From positions 18,166,001-18,230,000 of the forward strand of contig OX344752.2 in assembly GCA_947034885.2 (NCBI GenBank): a DNA stretch of 64,000 nt, in the 5' to 3' direction. The notes beneath the pieces were generated by a model that saw nothing but the letters and a program-made list of their open reading frames with translations, had not been told where the DNA came from and searched no databases. Positions 59,755-64,000 of this stretch are shown one piece after another (within the stretch, counting starts at the first letter, position 1; each line of letters begins with the position of its first letter). The translations under genes were made by a program, and so were the position numbers. Source of the stretch: Thuidium tamariscinum. Its lineage: Eukaryota > Streptophyta > Bryopsida > Hypnales > Thuidiaceae.

Positions 59755-62059
59755 TTCAACATGTAGGTGGTTTCATAAATAACTCAGGAAAATTTGGAAG
59801 ATGTCGAAATTTAGAAAATTATTTACAACTATTTCTTAAAATTTGAAAAAATTATTCTTAGAGAAAAATTAGAAAACAGAACATATTTATGCATGGATAG
59901 AAGAATCAATCCAAAATTAGGAATATCTTTATGAAGTGCGGAGAATTTAAAAAAAAATTGTAAGTCTATTGAATTGTCGAATTACAAAAAGTAAAATATT
60001 TCAGTACAACCTACCAAAACAGACCTATACATACGGTACAAAATATAGATGGAATTGCATGTATTCATCTAAAAGTGTGTAAATTCATCTATGATAGAGT
60101 GATATTGTCTCCAAATTTTGTAGCAATGGAGCAATTTCATCCTTTGTAAATAGGGTGATTAAACTATCACCTAAAATATCCCATCAAAAAAATTTGTATA
60201 TCTTATGAGTAATAAATCACCTATGAAAAAAACTTTTAGTTGGATGACCTCTAGTCAACACAAATAATTGATTTAAGTTAATTTGCAAGTAAGTATAAAA
60301 TGAAAATTTGAACTAAAGAAGTAAAAACTATAAATTTTTTATATAATTTTTTCCAAAAAATGGTTTTTTTGTATTTTTTTGAATTTATAACTTACAAATG
60401 CATTGTGTATATTGTCCATCTCTAATCAAAATTAATTATTAGATACCATTATGTTCAAAAACTAATGAGTTGTTCAAAGGTCATTAAATTTGAATTTTTT
60501 TAAATTTAGAGTCCAAATACTTTGAAAATTTTTATAAACCAACTTCAAAGCTTAAAATAAATTCAACTAATTTAATAGAGTTTGAAGCAATGATGTAGGA
60601 AATCAATTTTTACTAAAGTGAAAAGGGTTTTAGATCAAAATTGTTTGACAACCATTGATATTAGAGCTTTCGAGCTTTATTAATTGGACCTTTTCAAGTT
60701 TTGTATAAAAAACATAATTATTCTTTAAAGGGCCTTGAATACATTTGACTTCTAAGTGGAGAATTTGTACATGTATTTTAGTATACAAAGTTGTATGCGA
60801 ATGGGGAATGAAGTTTGAAATTATTGAATTTTTTCGTAAACTCAACAAGTGTAGGCATTCAAGCTAAGTATGTAGAATTTAATATTTTCTTGGCAATAAG
60901 AGGGACTATTCAAAATTTATTGAATGCTTGAGAATAAAGACATGAAGGACTTTCTTAAATTCATGACTTTAGAAGGGCATCCCCATTAAAGGCAAGCTCC
61001 AAATACAATTCCAATTATTTGTCTACGTTACATGCAAGTCAAGGATTTTGTTGTCATAAAAATTTTGTACCTTTCATTCCATGGAATTCCTAAAACAATT
61101 ATACAAGCAATTTGAAAACATAATAAATTTGATTTATATTGATAGATCTTGTTTTGCATGTGAACATGTACAAATAGTGAGCTTCATTGAATGTAAAATG
61201 TCATTTATTCTTGAAGTGTGCCATTCATTATGTGTAAAATGCTATATATTCTAAAAGTAGACAAGAGTTGCCCTTGAATATATAAATACATTGAAAAGAT
61301 TATTTCTATGATAATTTTTGTAATTGTTTGTACATTATTTATTATATTTAATTTTTCTTCTTGAATACCTCTATATGGCTACATATTAGGCTTCAAAATA
61401 TTCAGAAAAATTATTTCATTTTATCAAAAACAATACAATTTGCATCATTATCTTATATAGATATTCACAATAACTTTGTATGAAATCTCAATAGGGTCAT
61501 TTTACTTGTACATTTGATGTACCTAAAGACTTTGAAGACTCCATTCATCCTACAAATCTTTAGAGGGTAAGTTTGCCTATGCAAGAATGATTTTATTTCA
61601 AACTTGCCTAGAAACAAATGTTCTTGTCCACACTTAGTTCTTATTAAAGCCATACCTTAAAATAGAGTGTTCACCATTGTCAAAAAACATTTATGTCATT
61701 TTCATTTATAAACTCCAAATTTCAAATCCATTAGATGAAATTTGAGGGCACAAAGAAATTGTTTTGAGGTTGTTCCCTTGGTAGTTTTCTATGCTATCTA
61801 AAAACTTGCAAACTAGCCCTAACAACCCAATTTTTTGAATTTTCAATTCAAAAATTCAAAAATTATTAAGAAACAGAAAAAAAAAAAAAATTTAATTCAA
61901 TTTTTTTTCAAATTAATATTTGATATGGCACAATTTGGACTATGTCGGACTCGTGATGTGGCACTATTTCCAGAGATCCCAAAGTCTAGCAACTTCTAAT
62001 CTTTTCATGCCCTCAAATTTAATCTAATGCTAAATCCTAAACCCTAATTACAACATGTA
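59755..62059. other. 2.3-kb AT-rich intergenic DNA, no gene seen
   Basis: Low-complexity AT-rich sequence with short ORFs only. A single AAACCCTAA motif lies near 62038. Confidence 0.4.
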
Positions 62060-63555
62060 GGGTCATTGCAAGAAAGGACATTCAAGAAGTGTAGCATTTT
62101 TCACAATACTCATTTTTTGCTTCAGGATTACTTTAAAATTAGAAAAATAATTTTCTTTTAAAGTAAAAATAAGTGCTTAGCTTCATGACGTTGGATTGCG
62201 GATATGGCAAAGGGATGCGGATTCGGCTGAAACCGAATTGTCGTTTTGAGTAAGGTAGCCGGCTTGAAAAGCGACCCTTTAAGGGCTGTCGGCCTTTTTG
62301 ATGGGTTTCAGATGTTCAAAAAAAAAATTCAATTATTTTTCTCTTGAAGAGGGTTTGATGAGGAATCTAACCCAAGTGGTTTCATATTTTTCGGAGCATT
62401 TATGAATTACTTATGAATTTTCAAAGAATTCTGGGATATGTACCAATTCCTGATCTATAGGCCTTACAAGAACCATGCACATGTGCTCTGAAAAATGATA
62501 TGGCTTGACTTCAAATCTGCAGTGCTGCATCAAAAAAGTAATACATGAAGTTCCTAAATGTGATCTTACTAAAACTTAAACTAATCTGATAGTATTTTGA
62601 CATTTGGAAGAAGTTAATTGGGCAATCAATTCTAATTCTGAAAACTTGAGTAAACACACTCTGTTTTTGAAATGGACCTCCTTGGCTCTAATTCTGTCTA
62701 TTGACAAAGTATGAAGCAACATAGAATAAGTCTTAATTATGCACTCACAGTTATTGGCAATCCATTTTGGAACCATTGACTGTCCATTACACGCCTCCCT
62801 ACAGGACCATTGAAAGAGGAGGGTCTGAATTCGAGCTACCTACCTTACATCAGTTCAATCTCCACATTCTGAAATTGCAAGTTTACATCAGATTGATCTT
62901 CAAGGTTGAAAACATGAGAACTTCATGTTATATATATATTTAAGGAGAAGGTACTCTAAGAAGGAAAAGTATAGAAAAATTCTCTAAGTAGGTGAACTAG
63001 AAAAGTGCAAAATCTCATGAAAGTAGTTTTTGTCACTATAATTTCACATTTTAATTTATAGAAAATAGATAATGGATTTTTTCTTCAAACCAAAAATTTT
63101 ATATTTAGGAAGAATTGATATTGATGAGATTTCACCAAAAAAATAATCTAAGAACCATCTTTAGTGTTTAAAAATTGCATGCAACAGAAGTGCTATTTGC
63201 ACTCATGTCAAGGGCTTAAAATAATGTATTTTTAAATTTCCTTTGCTAGATACAAGTTTTTTTTATTATGCAAGTAGACCATGAAATTCTGAACTCCAAA
63301 TAATTAAATTTAGGGGCTCATAACATAGTGAAACCTTAAACCTCAACTTGTGACAAATTAACAAAAATAGTTTTTAAATATAAAATGATTTCTATTAATT
63401 TAAAAAAGAAAAAGAAATGTAATAAATATAAAATTATACATGTTCAATGAAAATTTCATATTCATTGGACCTGTGCTTCAAAAGTTATTGCAGACAATGA
63501 GAGAGTATATTCCAATTGTGACTACAAATAGTACCACCCTTTCTTACAATGACCC
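62060..63555. mobile_element. GGGTCATTGCAAG element, copy 3, with an insertion
   Basis: Ends GGGTCATTGCAAGAAAG and CTTTCTTACAATGACCC, flanked by TA on both sides. The first 110 bp and the part after about 62925 align with the 731-bp copy in order, for example AAAAATTCTCTAAGTAGG, GAACTAGAAAAGTGC and GATTTCACCAAAA. About 0.74 kb of foreign DNA lies between; CTTCATG occurs at both edges (about 62180 and 62920) and may be its target duplication. Confidence 0.7.
62251..62847 (-). mobile_element. MITE M, relative of MITE L
   Basis: A 597-bp segment with ends TAAGGTAGCCGGCTT and, in reverse complement, TAAGGTAGGTAGCTCG. Reading in reverse, it shares AAGGGCTG(T/G)-CGGCC-TTTTT, GAGGAATCTAACCCAAGT and TTTCATATTTTTC with MITE L. 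Nested in the foreign insert of the surrounding GGGTCATTGCAAG element. Confidence 0.55.
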
Positions 63556-64000
63556 TATAGTGAAATAATTGTAATTAATACCAAAAATGTAGGCTAAAAT
63601 TAAAAATGATAGTTATAAATTTTAAAAATATTACAATTCTCCCAATCAATTTTTAAAGTCAAAACTTCATGAAACCTTAAAGTATATGTATTCTACAATA
63701 CATGTTTGAAATGCCTTCAAACAAACCTAAAACCATTCATTGAAATCTACTATATTACTTTACAACCATCACAATTGGAAAGCGACGTTCTAAACTACCA
63801 AGCAATAGTTATTTCTAAGGCATTATTTCTTTTAGTGCATACAATACTACATGTGAGTTGTACTTATTCCACAAGGATAGATTATATATACAATACTTCA
63901 TTAGAACCCTTCTTGATATAATCAAGGGAGCAAACATAATCAACTATTGTTACATACCCTATGAAAACTTTATTATTTTAATTTACATCTTTTGTAAAGT
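63556..64000. other. AT-rich DNA to the window edge, no gene seen
   Basis: Nothing recognised. Confidence 0.4.

Overview
The window is nuclear DNA from a land plant; the lineage is not determined. Evidence: three intron-containing genes whose predicted products match plant protein families (J-domain protein, EID1-like F-box protein, GW2/DA2-type RING protein), a cluster of plant-type telomere motifs (CCCTAAA), a plant-type LINE with a DUF4283-like gag region and a zf-RVT C terminus, and AT-rich intergenic DNA packed with small inverted-repeat transposons. No LTR retrotransposon, CRISPR array, rRNA or credible tRNA gene was seen.

Genes. (1) 1281-3468, minus: a small J-domain co-chaperone of 107 aa in five exons. 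(2) 41022-43073, plus: an EID1-like F-box protein of 278 aa in two exons, with a small transposon in its intron. (3) 48058-53078, minus: a GW2/DA2-type RING E3 ligase of 537 aa in ten exons. I assembled these by hand; every junction has GT/AG splice sites and a consistent phase. A possible first exon of a gene divergent from the J-domain gene lies at 3895-4032.

Mobile DNA, left to right. At 5131-6610 three small elements abut one another at TTAA sites. From 7713 to 9586 are two elements with CCCCT...AGGGG ends flanked by TTAA. From 11606 to 21771 is a nest: a TTAA element interrupted by a second TTAA element and by a GGGTCATTGCAAG-type segment, followed by another GGGTCATTGCAAG element that holds a 7.2-kb decayed LINE. 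Further copies of these families lie at 29.9-32.1, 37.3-38.3, 44.2-46.5 and 62.1-63.6 kb. A 3.16-kb foldback element with two 724-bp arms (55778-58941) sits inside another small element (55649-59442).

Most notable observation. The TTAA/CCCC elements duplicate TTAA on insertion. Two independent internal controls show this. At 37.3 kb, removing one element plus one TTAA restores an exact 40-bp tandem period. At 11.8 kb, an inverted repeat keeps the unoccupied TTAA site on one arm and the occupied site on the other. A TTAA duplication with CCC-type ends is the signature of the piggyBac superfamily, which to my knowledge is not a usual component of land-plant genomes. No transposase for it is visible here.

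The rest (about 21.8-28.9, 32.1-37.3, 39.3-41.0 and 59.8-62.0 kb) is AT-rich or low-information intergenic sequence without a gene I can support.
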